64,000 bases of DNA, taken from the NCBI RefSeq assembly GCF_003226565.1, contig NZ_QKOE01000001.1:682001-746000 (forward strand). The letters run 5' to 3'. This document shows, piece by piece, positions 1 to 9,000 of this stretch. The notes beneath the pieces were generated by a model. The model did no database searches. It had not been told where the DNA came from and saw nothing but the letters and a program-made list of their open reading frames with translations. How positions within the stretch are numbered: position 1 is the stretch's first letter; each line of letters opens with the position of its first letter. The DNA comes from Parazoarcus communis SWub3 = DSM 12120. Lineage in GTDB: Bacteria; Pseudomonadota; Gammaproteobacteria; Burkholderiales; Rhodocyclaceae. The translations under genes were made by a program, and so were the position numbers.

Positions 1-1
1 C

Positions 2-142
2 GACCATCCACTGGGCCGCCAGGCCGCCCGCATTGGTGAGGTCATTGCCGACGACCACCACTTTGTGCAGTTGCGCACGCCGCTCGGCGGCATGCGCATG
101 CTCGACTGGCTCAGCGGCGAGCCGCTGCCGCGCATCTGCTGA
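2..142 (+). CDS. hypE: Hydrogenase maturation protein HypE, C-terminal end (partial)
   Basis: Only the last 46 codons lie in the window; the frame is open from base 2 and stops at TGA 140-142. The protein ends in the HypE signature PLPRIC. In HypE the terminal cysteine accepts the carbamoyl group from HypF and is dehydrated to a thiocyanate that supplies the CN ligands of the [NiFe]-hydrogenase active site. The preceding stretch LGGMRMLDWLSGEPLPRIC matches the usual HypE tail. It lies 10 bases before a HoxA-type regulator on the same strand, which fits the end of a hyp/hox hydrogenase cluster that continues to the left of the window. Family assignment rests on the tail only, but that tail is distinctive. 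Confidence 0.85.
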   Translation, partial: DHPLGRQAARIGEVIADDHHFVQLRTPLGGMRMLDWLSGEPLPRIC

Positions 143-152
143 CCCCTGCGAC

Positions 153-1625
153 ATGACGCCTCCCCTCCCCCCCGAACTACCAGCCATCCTGGTCGTCGAC
201 GACGAAATCCGCTCGCAGGAGGCCCTGCGCCGCACGCTGGAAGAAGATTTCGAGGTGTTCACCGCCTCCACTGCGGAAGATGCGCTGACGGTGCTCGAGC
301 GCGAGTGGATCCGCATCGTACTGTGCGACCAACGCATGCCCGGTACCTCCGGCGTTGCCCTGCTACGTCAGGTGCGCGAGCGCTGGCCCGATGCAATCCG
401 CATCATCATCTCCGGCTACACCGACTCGGAAGACATCATTGCAGGCATCAACGAGGCGGGCATCTACCAATATCTGCTCAAGCCCTGGCAACCCGAGCAG
501 TTGTTGCTGACGCTGAAATCCGCTGCCGAAGCCGCCCGCCTGCACGCCGACAACCAGCGCCTGGCGATGGAGTTGCGCACCGCCGGGCCGGTACTGGAAA
601 AGCAGGTCCACAGCCGGCGCGAGTCGGTACGCCAGCGCTTTGCCCTCGATGCGGTGCTGCGCGCGCCCGATTCGCCCATGAATGCGGTCTGCGCACTGAT
701 CCGCAAGCTTGCCGCGCTCGACATCCCGGTGCTGCTGACCGGTGAGTCGGGTACCGGCAAGGAATTGCTCGCACGTGCGCTGCACTATGACAGTCCACGT
801 GCCAGCGAAGCCTTCGTTGTGGAAAACTGTGGCGCCCTGCCCGACCAGTTGCTGGAATCCGAACTCTTCGGCCACAAACGCGGGGCCTTTACCGGTGCCT
901 TCGAGGACCGGATCGGCCTGTTCAAGCAGGCCGATGGCGGCACCATGCTGCTGGACGAAATCGGCGAAACCTCGGCCGCCTTCCAGGTCAAGCTGCTGCG
1001 CGTACTGCAGGAAGGCGAGATGCGCCCGGTCGGCGCGAGCCGGCCTTTGCCGGTGGATGTGAGGGTGATTGCCGCGACCAATCGCGATCTTGAAACCGAG
1101 GTGCGAGAAGGCCGCTTCCGCGAGGATCTGTATTACCGGCTTGCCGCACTGACGGTGACGGTACCGCCGCTGCGCGAACGACCAATGGACATCCCGCTGA
1201 TCGCCGCAGCCCTGGTTGAGGAGACCCAGCAGGCGCTCGGCCGCCGCTTTGCGCCCCTGTCACGCGAAGTCATCACCTGCCTGCAGGCGTGGCGCTGGCC
1301 AGGCAATGTGCGCGAACTGCGCAACGAGGTACTGCGCATGATCGCACTTGCCGACGGCGACGAACTGGCCGCCGCCCACCTGAGCCCACGCGTGCTGCGC
1401 GCCGCGGAGGAAGCCGAGGAGCACGCCCTGTCAGCCGCCAGCGGCAACCCGCTGGGGCCGCTCAGCGGCGACCTGAAGACCCGCCTGGAGACACTGGAAG
1501 CGCGCATCGTGCGCGAGTGCCTGATCCGCCATCGCTGGAACAAGACCCAGGCTGCGCGCGAACTCGGCCTGTCGCGCGTCGGCCTGCGCAGCAAGCTGAC
1601 CCGCTACGGACTGGATCGCGATTGA
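153..1625 (+). CDS. hoxA: Sigma-54-dependent response regulator, HoxA/HupR type (hydrogenase gene activator)
   Basis: The protein has 490 residues in NtrC architecture. A receiver domain spans residues 11-125 (acid pocket D16/D17, phospho-acceptor D59, K110 in the LLKPW motif). An AAA+ domain follows with Walker A GESGTGKE, an intact GAFTGA loop for sigma-54 contact, and the DEIGE Walker B. A Fis-type helix-turn-helix is at the C-terminus (QAARELGLSRVGLRSKL). The receiver stretch DSEDIIAGINEAGIYQYLLK and the C-terminus are those of HoxA/HupR regulators, and the gene follows hypE by 10 bases. The ATG at 153 is chosen because the longer frame from 33 runs antiparallel in sense through hypE and lacks any domain. 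No clear Shine-Dalgarno is visible, so translational coupling to hypE is likely. It probably activates hydrogenase structural genes. Confidence 0.88.
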   Translation: MTPPLPPELPAILVVDDEIRSQEALRRTLEEDFEVFTASTAEDALTVLEREWIRIVLCDQRMPGTSGVALLRQVRERWPDAIRIIISGYTDSEDIIAGINEAGIYQYLLKPWQPEQLLLTLKSAAEAARLHADNQRLAMELRTAGPVLEKQVHSRRESVRQRFALDAVLRAPDSPMNAVCALIRKLAALDIPVLLTGESGTGKELLARALHYDSPRASEAFVVENCGALPDQLLESELFGHKRGAFTGAFEDRIGLFKQADGGTMLLDEIGETSAAFQVKLLRVLQEGEMRPVGASRPLPVDVRVIAATNRDLETEVREGRFREDLYYRLAALTVTVPPLRERPMDIPLIAAALVEETQQALGRRFAPLSREVITCLQAWRWPGNVRELRNEVLRMIALADGDELAAAHLSPRVLRAAEEAEEHALSAASGNPLGPLSGDLKTRLETLEARIVRECLIRHRWNKTQAARELGLSRVGLRSKLTRYGLDRD

Positions 1626-1693
1626 GCACTCACACTTTGTATGCAGCCGGACCGCTTGGCATGCGACTGGATAATGACTGAGCCGGATTGCGG

Positions 1694-1702
1694 TGCTAGA
1701 CT
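1694..1702 (+). promoter_or_regulatory. Extended -10 promoter for the toxin-antitoxin pair (predicted)
   Basis: TGC-TAGACT is an extended -10 element whose predicted start point falls at or next to the antitoxin ATG at 1709. No Shine-Dalgarno precedes that ATG, so the transcript may be leaderless. No good -35 is seen. This is pattern matching only. Confidence 0.35.
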
Positions 1703-1708
1703 TTTTGC

Positions 1709-1933
1709 ATGAATGCTCATGTAGACCACATCCTGGACGATGCGCTGGGGCTGCCGCCAGATCAACGTTCAGCCTTGATTGTTGTGCTGCTCGACAGCCT
1801 TGAAGGCAGTCAGGACGATTCAATTACGGATGCCTGGCGCCAGGAAGTCCGAGCACGACAGGCGGCACTGCGTGCAGGCACAAGCCAAGCATTGTGCTGG
1901 ACGGAAGCCCGGGTACGACTCAGCAGCCTGTGA
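1709..1933 (+). CDS. Antitoxin, putative addiction module component (TIGR02574-like)
   Basis: A 74-residue protein with the layout of the short addiction-module component family: an N-terminal LPPDQRSALIVVLLDSLEG helix that resembles the usual LPPxERAxLAxxLLxSL, an acidic middle, and a C-terminal WTEARVRL where relatives have PWEEVRARL, the part thought to wrap the toxin. It directly precedes and overlaps a ParE/RelE-type toxin by four bases (GTGA), so the pair is translationally coupled. The likely role is neutralising the toxin and repressing its own promoter. The usual PW before the last helix is CW here, a small deviation. It sits between the hydrogenase locus and the pirin gene, a typical site for a mobile small module. 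Confidence 0.72.
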   Translation: MNAHVDHILDDALGLPPDQRSALIVVLLDSLEGSQDDSITDAWRQEVRARQAALRAGTSQALCWTEARVRLSSL

Positions 1934-2226
1934 GCCGGTTCGTCATCGGCATCCTGCCTGAGGCAGAAGCGGAAATCCGGGAGGCCTTCCGCTGGTACGC
2001 CGAACGGAGTCCCCTGGCAGCCAAAGCCTTTCGCGACGAAGTTGTTCAAGCCATTGACCGGCTGGCAAGCGATGCGCTGGTTTGGCCTGAAGACGAAGAC
2101 GCCATCAGGCGTACGTTGCTCCACCGCTTCCCCTACACAATCCATTACGAGGTTCGCGATCACACCGTCACCGTACTTGCGGTAGCGCATCAACGTCGCC
2201 TACCGGGTTACTGGCGCGATCGCTAG
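1930..2226 (+). CDS. ParE/RelE-superfamily toxin
   Basis: A 98-residue protein starting at GTG 1930, which overlaps the antitoxin stop (GTGA). An upstream in-frame ATG at 1894 lies inside the antitoxin gene and would add 12 residues with no family match. The motifs EAEAEIREAFRWYAERSP, FRDEV, DRL and FPYTIHYEV..VTVLAVAHQRRLPGYW match the ParE fold, including the conserved arginine and the terminal beta strand followed by H-RR-P-W. ParE proteins poison DNA gyrase; RelE proteins cleave mRNA. The lack of a clear RelE catalytic set and the form of the C-terminus favour ParE, but the target cannot be told from sequence. Its TAG stop shares the palindrome CTAG with the stop of the convergent pirin gene. 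Confidence 0.75.
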   Translation: MSRFVIGILPEAEAEIREAFRWYAERSPLAAKAFRDEVVQAIDRLASDALVWPEDEDAIRRTLLHRFPYTIHYEVRDHTVTVLAVAHQRRLPGYWRDR

Positions 2227-3092
2227 CCCAGACGACCTTCACGGTAGTCCGCCAGCGCCTGGTAGATCTCCTGCTCGGTGTTCATGACAAAGGGACCATA
2301 CTGCGCAATCGGCTCAGCCAGTGGTCGCCCTGCGATCAGCAGCGCACGTGTGTCAACGGTCGCCTCGATGACGACACCGTCGCGATCCACGTCGTTGGCC
2401 ATGATGACCATGCGCTGCATGGGTACGCTGCGGCCATCAACCTGCAGCGCCCCCCGGTACACGTAGAGAAAGGCGTTGTGATCGGCGGGCAAAGCCTGAG
2501 CAAAGCGGCTGCCCGCAGGCAAGCTCAGGTCCAGGTAAAGCGGAACGGTGGTTTCGCGCTGAACGGCGCCGGCAACACCATGGCTGTGGCCCGCAATCAC
2601 GGTGACGGCAACGCCGGCCTCAGTCGTGAATGAGGGCAACTCGGCCGCGGCGAAGTCGCGGTACCAGGGTGCGCACAGCTTGTCCTTGCCAGGCAGGTTG
2701 AGCCACAGCTGGAAGCCTTCCATCACGCCGTCCTGCTGCTGCGGGATCTCGGAATGAATGAGTCCGCGCCCGGCAGTCATCCATTGCACGCCGCCGTTCT
2801 CCAGCAGTCCTTCATGCCCCCCGCTGTCGCGATGGAGCATGCGTCCGGCGATCATGTAGGTGACGGTTTCGAAACCCCGGTGCGGATGGTCGGGAAAGCC
2901 CGCAATGTAATCGTCGGGATTGTCACTGCCGAAGGCGTCGAGCATCAGGAAGGGATCGAGCCGGCGCTGCAGGTTCTGACTCAATACCCGGGTCAGCTTG
3001 ACCCCTGCACCGTCGGAGGTCGGCCGACCGACGACCAGACACTCCACACTGCGTGGGTGAAGCACGGACTCATGTTGCAGGCGGGGGGTCAT
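2223..3092 (-). CDS. Pirin family protein
   Basis: A 289-residue bicupin of the pirin family. The metal site of the N-terminal cupin is complete: H69 and H71 in FPDHPHRGFET, H113 and E115 in GLIHSE. Relatives are quercetinases or redox-sensing regulators, and the bacterial role is usually unknown. The start has a good Shine-Dalgarno (GAGGAG, 7 bases before ATG). The gene is downstream of the azoreductase on the same strand with 114 bases between. With the divergent LysR gene this makes a common three-gene set (LysR, azoreductase, pirin) associated with aromatic or quinone stress. It converges with the toxin gene, with overlapping stop codons. Confidence 0.88.
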   Translation of the reverse strand: MTPRLQHESVLHPRSVECLVVGRPTSDGAGVKLTRVLSQNLQRRLDPFLMLDAFGSDNPDDYIAGFPDHPHRGFETVTYMIAGRMLHRDSGGHEGLLENGGVQWMTAGRGLIHSEIPQQQDGVMEGFQLWLNLPGKDKLCAPWYRDFAAAELPSFTTEAGVAVTVIAGHSHGVAGAVQRETTVPLYLDLSLPAGSRFAQALPADHNAFLYVYRGALQVDGRSVPMQRMVIMANDVDRDGVVIEATVDTRALLIAGRPLAEPIAQYGPFVMNTEQEIYQALADYREGRLG

Positions 3093-3206
3093 GGACGTCT
3101 CCTCATGTGGCCAGGGAGCGGATCATGCATGCACACAAGGCGCACATCACCGGTCCCCGCACCGTTGGTCATGGTGCCGGCAGCGCGTCCTGCCGGCAGG
3201 GGGTCA

Positions 3207-3806
3207 TCAGGCAATCGCCGCGGCAATCTCGGCTTGCGCATCGGCAATCGCCTGCTCTGCGGCCTCTGCGCCCATCGCGAAACCTTCGGCATAAATGAAC
3301 TGCACATCGGTCATGCCAAGGAAACCGAGGAAGGTCTTGAGATGCGGCACCTGGGAATCCAGCTCGGTGCCACGGTAACGGCCGCCACGGGCCAGCGCGA
3401 CATAGACCTTCTTGCCCTTGAGCAGGCCTTCCGGACCACTCGCAGTGTAGCGGAAGGTGACCCCGGAACGGGCAACCGCATCCACCCAGGCCTTGAGTTG
3501 CACCGGGATGCCGAAGTTGTACATCGGCACGCCCAGCACCAGCACATCGGCCGCCTGCAGTTCGGCGATCAGGGCGTCGTCGAGCGCAACCCGGGCGGCC
3601 TGTTCCGGCGTACGCTGATCAGCCGGGGTGAACAGGGCGCCAAGCGCGGCTTCGTCCAGCACCGGATGCGGTGTCTTTGCCAGATCGCGCACGACCAGCG
3701 AGGCGGCCGGATCGGCTGCCTGCAGGCGGGCAACGACGAGATCGGCCACGCGGGTGGAATTGGCACCGGCACTGCGGGCGCTGGCATTGATTTGAAGGAT
3801 GTTCAT
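3207..3806 (-). CDS. azoR: FMN-dependent NADH-azoreductase / quinone reductase
   Basis: A 199-residue flavodoxin-like protein. The N-terminus [20 protein letters not shown] is the FMN phosphate loop (S-x-S/R type), [17 protein letters not shown] is the flavin and substrate motif of AzoR, and GGRYRG follows in the third loop. AzoR reduces azo dyes and, more physiologically, quinones by two electrons using NADH, protecting against thiol and quinone stress. ATG 3806 follows AGGAG closely. The open frame extends upstream to 4277 but that part is antisense to the LysR gene and is not coding. A hairpin with the perfect arms CCGGCAG/CTGCCGG (3177-3196) lies between it and pirin without a T run. Likely regulated by the divergent LysR protein. 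Confidence 0.9.
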   Translation of the reverse strand: MNILQINASARSAGANSTRVADLVVARLQAADPAASLVVRDLAKTPHPVLDEAALGALFTPADQRTPEQAARVALDDALIAELQAADVLVLGVPMYNFGIPVQLKAWVDAVARSGVTFRYTASGPEGLLKGKKVYVALARGGRYRGTELDSQVPHLKTFLGFLGMTDVQFIYAEGFAMGAEAAEQAIADAQAEIAAAIA

Positions 3807-3862
3807 GTTGAGGCTCCTGGTTGGGGTGGGCATGGAGCACACTTTAATCCTGCACAATGCTA

Positions 3863-3905
3863 TTGATAATCGGGTTTTACTGCTTAGATAATTCCAAAAA
3901 TGGAA
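3863..3905 (+). promoter_or_regulatory. lysR/azoR divergent control region with predicted leaderless lysR promoter
   Basis: TTGATA (3863-3868) and GATAAT (3887-3892), 18 bases apart, form a sigma-70-like promoter whose start point would fall on the lysR ATG at 3900. No Shine-Dalgarno is present. GATAAT occurs twice with a 22-base period (3865 and 3887), about two helical turns, and a perfect inverted repeat TTCCA-N4-TGGAA (3892-3905) covers the start codon. These are candidate LysR-binding sites in the 93-base gap. Prediction only. Confidence 0.4.
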
Positions 3906-4826
3906 CAATACGACGCCAACGATTTGCTGATCTTTGCCCGAGTGGCGGAAGCAGGCAGTTTCAGCCGTGCCGCCGAGCAACTTGGCCTGCCAAAATCCAC
4001 CGTATCGCGCCGTATCGGTGTGCTGGAAGAGCGCTTGGGCGAGCGCCTGTTGTTGCGTACGACCCGCCGTCTGCAGATCACCGAATTTGGCGAGGTCCTG
4101 CTCGATCACGCACGGCAGGTCGCCAGTGAGGTGGATGCCGTGGCTGCACTGGCGGACTCGCGGCAGGCCCAGCCGAGCGGCCGCTTGCGGGTATCCATGC
4201 CAAGTGACTTCGCCAACCTGCTGCTGGTGGACATGTTGGCCGCCTTCGTCGCCTTGCATCCGGCAATCCGGCTGCAACTGGACCTGTCCCCACGCCGGGT
4301 GGACCTGCTGGGAGAGCAGTTCGACCTCGCCATCCGCATGGGTGACCTGCCCGACGACGGCCTGCTGGCAGCACGCAAGCTGGCGGTGTTCGCCAACGGG
4401 CTGTATGCCTCACCCGCCTATCTGGCCGAGCATGGCGAGCCCGAATCGCCCGACGACTTGCAACACCATCAGGCCCTGCGCCTGCTCGGCCGCAATGGTG
4501 ACGCGCTGCGATGGACATTGCTACGGGGTGAGCAGCGTCTCGAACTCGACCCACCCGGCCGGACGGTCGCGAATTCGCCTGAACTGCTGATCCGCATGGT
4601 CCGGGCCGGTGCCGGCATCGCTGCCGTACCAGACTATTTTGCATCGCAGTGGCTGCGCCGCGGCGAGTTGCGCCGCGTGCTGCCCGCCTGGTGTCTGCCG
4701 GCCAACACGGCCTGGGCGGTGTTTCCCGGACGCAAGCTGATGCCCGCCAAGACACGCGCCTTCATCGACATGTTGCTGGTTGCGTTGCAGCAGCCCACGG
4801 AACTTAATGTCTGCACGGGTGCCTGA
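3900..4826 (+). CDS. LysR-family transcriptional regulator
   Basis: A 308-residue LysR protein. The N-terminal winged helix-turn-helix occupies residues 8-65 ([27 protein letters not shown]), then a linker helix, then the periplasmic-binding-protein-like effector domain from about residue 92. The recognition helix [16 protein letters not shown] and the phrase [20 protein letters not shown] type it with the CrgA/DsdC-like branch that often sits divergent to azoreductase or quinone reductase genes. It most likely controls azoR and pirin in response to an aromatic or electrophilic ligand. Its own message may be leaderless because the only promoter-like element ends seven bases before the ATG. 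Confidence 0.88.
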   Translation: MEQYDANDLLIFARVAEAGSFSRAAEQLGLPKSTVSRRIGVLEERLGERLLLRTTRRLQITEFGEVLLDHARQVASEVDAVAALADSRQAQPSGRLRVSMPSDFANLLLVDMLAAFVALHPAIRLQLDLSPRRVDLLGEQFDLAIRMGDLPDDGLLAARKLAVFANGLYASPAYLAEHGEPESPDDLQHHQALRLLGRNGDALRWTLLRGEQRLELDPPGRTVANSPELLIRMVRAGAGIAAVPDYFASQWLRRGELRRVLPAWCLPANTAWAVFPGRKLMPAKTRAFIDMLLVALQQPTELNVCTGA

Positions 4827-4990
4827 GCGCGGGTATCCGGATCACCGTGGGAGGTGGATAATCCCGCTTTGACCCGGCTATCCTCCCGTAGCCCGGCACC
4901 AATGCGAATCCGGTTTGGAGCGGGGCTTCCCCACCACACCGGTCTCCAGCAGGTGAACCTGCCTGACAACTTCTTCACGCAGCACACAAT

Positions 4991-5488
4991 ATGCTCAACA
5001 CCCTTTCCAGTCGTACCGTGTTTCTCGGTCTTTTCGCTGTCTGTGTCGGCCTGCTTGGTTTTGGTCTGTATCTGCAGCATGTACAGGGGCTGGAGCCCTG
5101 CCCGATGTGCATCATGCAGCGCTACGCGCTGGCCGCGGTGGGCGTGGTGGGACTGGTCGGCGGCCTGCATGGACCAGGGCGGACGGGTACGCGGATCTAC
5201 GCCGGCTTGATCGGGCTGCTGGCGCTGACCGGCGGTGGAGTTGCGGCACAGCAGACCCGCCTGCAACTGAATCCGCCCGGCCTGGCCGAGTGCGGTCCAG
5301 GCCTGGAATACCTGATGGAGAGCTTTCCGCTGACGCAGGTGCTGCCGATGCTGTTCCGCGGTGCGGGCGATTGCAGCGCGATCGACTGGACCTTTCTCGG
5401 TCTGTCGATCGCGAACTGGTCACTGGTCAATTTTGTGCTGATCGCAGCCCTGGCCGGCTGGTTGCTGTTCAGGCGCGGTGGACGCTGA
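4991..5488 (+). CDS. dsbB: Disulfide bond formation protein DsbB
   Basis: A 165-residue inner-membrane protein with four transmembrane segments (about 10-29, 45-62, 69-86, 143-161). It has both periplasmic cysteine pairs: C37-P-M-C40 in the first loop and C101/C128 in the second. DsbB reoxidises DsbA and passes electrons to ubiquinone. The quinone-binding arginine after the first pair is present (IMQR, R44). Length is normal for the family (E. coli 176). No Shine-Dalgarno is seen before ATG 4991. The 165-base upstream gap contains a 14-base palindrome GCAGGT-GA-ACCTGC at 4949-4962 of unknown meaning. It converges with the PilZ gene, 7 bases apart. Confidence 0.93.
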   Translation: MLNTLSSRTVFLGLFAVCVGLLGFGLYLQHVQGLEPCPMCIMQRYALAAVGVVGLVGGLHGPGRTGTRIYAGLIGLLALTGGGVAAQQTRLQLNPPGLAECGPGLEYLMESFPLTQVLPMLFRGAGDCSAIDWTFLGLSIANWSLVNFVLIAALAGWLLFRRGGR

Positions 5489-5495
5489 GCCGACG

Positions 5496-5804
5496 TCAGC
5501 CCACGACACGGACAATGGCGCCACCGATCTCGTAGCGCCCATCACCCAGCGCATGACAGCGAGTGACCTTGAGCCGGGTCACCAGTGGCGGCCGTTCGAC
5601 CCGCTCACTGGGCGGCGCAACCAGAACCTCGATCACCTCGGCCTCACCCGGCACATAGGCGGCATGAAGCGTCATGCCGCTGATGCTGAGTTCGATGCAC
5701 TCGGCTGCGACCGTGCGGCCGCCTGTGAGCAGGATGGAGGCGGCACAGCCAAGGGGAATGCGCCGGTCTAGCCGGCGTTCCGGCATTGAAGCTCGATCGT
5801 TCAT
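5496..5804 (-). CDS. PilZ domain protein (putative c-di-GMP effector)
   Basis: A 102-residue single-domain protein. The RRLDRRIPL segment near residue 9-17 fits the PilZ RxxxR c-di-GMP switch motif (E-R-R-L-D-R-R), and IELSISGMTL near residue 38 fits the second [D/N]xSxxG motif, with E/L at the first position rather than D or N. ATG 5804 is chosen; the frame runs further upstream into the neighbouring gene without domain. It lies 50 bases after the DUF2892 gene on the same strand, so it may be the last gene of the RND operon or an independent unit. Whether it truly binds c-di-GMP depends on the degenerate second motif. Confidence 0.72.
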   Translation of the reverse strand: MNDRASMPERRLDRRIPLGCAASILLTGGRTVAAECIELSISGMTLHAAYVPGEAEVIEVLVAPPSERVERPPLVTRLKVTRCHALGDGRYEIGGAIVRVVG

Positions 5805-5854
5805 GAAGGGCCTGCCCTTGACGAAGGGAATAGCCCGATTGTAGCGCGCCGGAG

Positions 5855-6070
5855 TCAGTAGCGGTCCTTGACGCCCAGTTTGCGCAGGATATTCTCCAGC
5901 GGGCACAGCCCGGTGAAGCCGCTCTGGAACAGATTCACCCCGACGAATGCGGTGAACCACAAAAAGTTGGCATTGACGAATACTGGCGAGGCCTCAACAC
6001 CGAGCGCCAGCGAGATCAGCACAAAGGCACCGGCAAAGATGCGGACGAACTGATTGGTGGTGAGTTTCAT
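5855..6070 (-). CDS. DUF2892 (YgaP-type) small inner-membrane protein
   Basis: A 71-residue protein with two hydrophobic segments (residues 8-26 and 33-49) joined by a short loop, followed by the family tail GFTGLCPLENILRKLG. This is the transmembrane module that in YgaP is fused to a rhodanese domain; here it stands alone. Its ATG overlaps the stop of the RND pump gene by four bases (ATGA), so it is translationally coupled to the pump. Solo DUF2892 proteins are often found in sulfide- or sulfane-sulfur-responsive operons, which fits the AT-rich operator upstream of the membrane fusion gene, but the function is not established. Confidence 0.8.
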   Translation of the reverse strand: MKLTTNQFVRIFAGAFVLISLALGVEASPVFVNANFLWFTAFVGVNLFQSGFTGLCPLENILRKLGVKDRY

Positions 6071-9000
6071 GCAAGATCCTCCTTCAGTTGCGCGAGACGG
6101 GTTCGCATCGCAGCGAAATACAGTACGGGGATGACGACCAGCGTCAGCAGGGTAGAGACAAGCACGCCAAAGATCAGGCTGAGCGCAAGGCCGTTGAAGA
6201 TCGGATCATCCAGGATGAACACCGCACCGATCATTGCCGCCAGCCCGGTGAGACCAATCGGCTTGGCCCGCACCGCAGCGGCGCGGATCACCGCCTCGCC
6301 AAACTCGACGCCTTCGCGTATCTGCTGATTGACGAAGTCCACCAGCAGGATGGAATTGCGCACGATGATTCCGGCGAGCGCGATCATGCCGATCATCGAG
6401 GTCGCGGTGAATTGGGCGCCGAACAAGGCATGGCCGGGCATGACACCGATGAGGGTCAGCGGGATCGGCGCCATGATGATCAGCGGCACCAGATAGCTGC
6501 GGAACTGGGCCACCACCAGCAGGTAGATCAGGATCAGGCCCACCGCATAGGCCGCGCCCATGTCGCGGAAGGTTTCGTAAGTGACCTGCCATTCGCCGTC
6601 CCACTTGAGCTGGTAGCCATCGTAGGGATCGACCGGTGCACGAATGAACCATTCACCCAGGGTACCGGCAAGGCCAGGGGCGCCCTCGAGCGCCATGCCG
6701 CTGATCTTGCTGCGGATGTCGAACATGCCGTACAGCGGCGAATCCAGCTTGCCTCCCATATCACCGGTGACATATACGACCGGCAACAGATCCTTGCGGT
6801 AGATCACCTGCTCGCGCCCGGTTTCGTGCACCACGACCAGTTCCGATATGGCCACCAGGCTTCCATCACGTGCGCGCACCTTCAGGCCCAGCAGATGGGC
6901 GATATCGGACTGACGCTCGGCAGGCAACTGGATGCGCACCGGAATCTCGTACTTGTTAACGCCACCGTGCACCGGCGTGACGTCCTCGCCACTCAGGCCC
7001 AGACGGACGACCTCGACGATGTCGGCCTGGGCCACCCCCATACGTGCCGCCTTGGCCTGATCGACCTTGAGCACCCACTTCGGCGCGGCCTCGTCGATGC
7101 TGTCGTCAACACCCACGATGTCGGCAGTGGCCTCGAATGCCGCTCGTACCCGGCGGGCGACCTCGAGCTGGCCGGCGTAGTCCGGCCCATAGATCTCCGC
7201 CACAATCGGCGACATCACCGGAGGACCAGGCGGGACTTCGACCACTTTGGCATTGCCCCCATTGCGTCGGGCAATCTCGGTCACAGCGTCACGCACCGAC
7301 ACGGCAATCTCGTGGCTCTGGCGACTGCGGTGCGCCTTGTCCACCAGATTGACCTGCAGGTCGCCCTGCTCGGGGGCACTGCGCAGGTAATATTGACGGA
7401 CCAGACCGTTGAAGTTGATCGGACTGGCCGTGCCGGCATAGGCCTGCCAGTCGGTGACCTCCTCAACCTTCGCTAGATGGGCACCGATCTCGCGCAGCAC
7501 GCGCGCGGTTTCCTCTACCGGCGTTCCCACCGGCATGTCGAGCACCACCTGGAACTCGCTCTTGTTGTCGAAAGGCAGCATCTTCATGACCACCAATTGC
7601 ACCACCGGCAGGGCAACCGAGGCCGCAATCAGCGCCACTACGAGCAACCACAGCTTGAGCCGGGCGCGTGCCCCGGTGGCAGCGTCGAGCATCGGCGTCA
7701 TGATGCGGCGGAACAGGCCATCGAGCTTGCGGGTAAGCTTGTCCTCGCCTTCGTGATGATGCGCATCAACCGACTTCATCAGCTTCTGTGCCAGCCACGG
7801 CGTGACAATGAAGGCGATGGCGAGCGAGATGAACATCCCCATCGAGGCATTGATCGGGATCGGGCTCATGTAGGGGCCCATCAAGCCGGTGACGAAGGCC
7901 ATCGGCAAAAGCGCCGCGATCACGGTGAAGGTGGCCAGGATGGTGGGGCCACCCACTTCGTCCACCGCCTTCGGGATCAGCTGCCACAGCGGCGTATCGG
8001 GTTCGAGCACATGCCAGCGATGGATGTTCTCGACCACGACGATGGCGTCATCCACCAGGATGCCAATGGAGAAGATCAGGGCAAACAGGCTGACCCGGTT
8101 CAGTGTGAAGCCCCAGGCCCAGGAGGCAAACAGCGTGGCTGCCAGAGTCAGGCTCACGGCAACGCCGACGATGACCGCCTCACGTTTTCCGAGGGCAAAG
8201 AACACCAAGGCCACCACCGCCGCAGTGGCAAAGGCAAGCTTGCCGATCAGCTTTTGCGCCTTGTCGTTGGCCGTCTTGCCGTAGTTGCGGGTCACGGTGT
8301 AATTGACGCCGTCCGGCACGATGGTCCCCTTGAGACCCTCCATACGGGCAATGACGCCATTGGCGACGTCGGCGGCATTGGCCCCCGGCTTTTTCGAGAT
8401 CGACAGCGTCACTGCCGGCTGCGCACCCAGCGCCTCACCGCCTCGTACTGCACCGCTTCCGAACCAGATATAGTTGCCGGGTTGATCCGGCCCGTCGGTC
8501 ACCCGGGCGACATCGCGCAGGAACACCGGGCGCCCGTCCGCCACCGCCACCACCAGACTGCGCACATCCTCGGCCGAGCTCAGGTAGGTGCCGGTCTGTA
8601 CCAGCACTTCACGGTTGTTGGCGACCAGACTGCCCGCAGGCTGCGACGCATTGGCCAATTGCAGGGCCGCACGCAGATCCTGGGCAGTGACACCGTGCGC
8701 GTTCATCCGCTCGGTGTCGAGATCGACACGGATCACATGACCCGGACCGCCGATGGTAACCACGTCACGTGCGCCGGGAATGCGCTTGAGTTCGAGCTCT
8801 GCAGCCCGCGCCACCTGTTGTAGCTCAAAGGCTGCACGCGCCGGATCGGCAGTCCATAGGGTAAGGCTGACGATGGGGACGTCGTCAATGCCCTTGGGCT
8901 TGATCAATGGGGTACCGACCCCCAGTTGCGGCGACAACCAGTCGGCGTGGGAATGCACGGTATCGTAAAGTCGCACCAGCGCCGTCTGATTGGGCACGCC

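Noticed and set aside
3807-4277. Upstream extension of the azoreductase frame to 356 codons
   Set aside because: The added part is antisense to the LysR gene. AGGAG before ATG 3806 and the normal 199-residue length fix the start.
4949-4962. 14-base palindrome GCAGGT-GA-ACCTGC upstream of dsbB as a terminator or operator
   Set aside because: Too short, no T run and no promoter near it; could be chance in GC-rich sequence.
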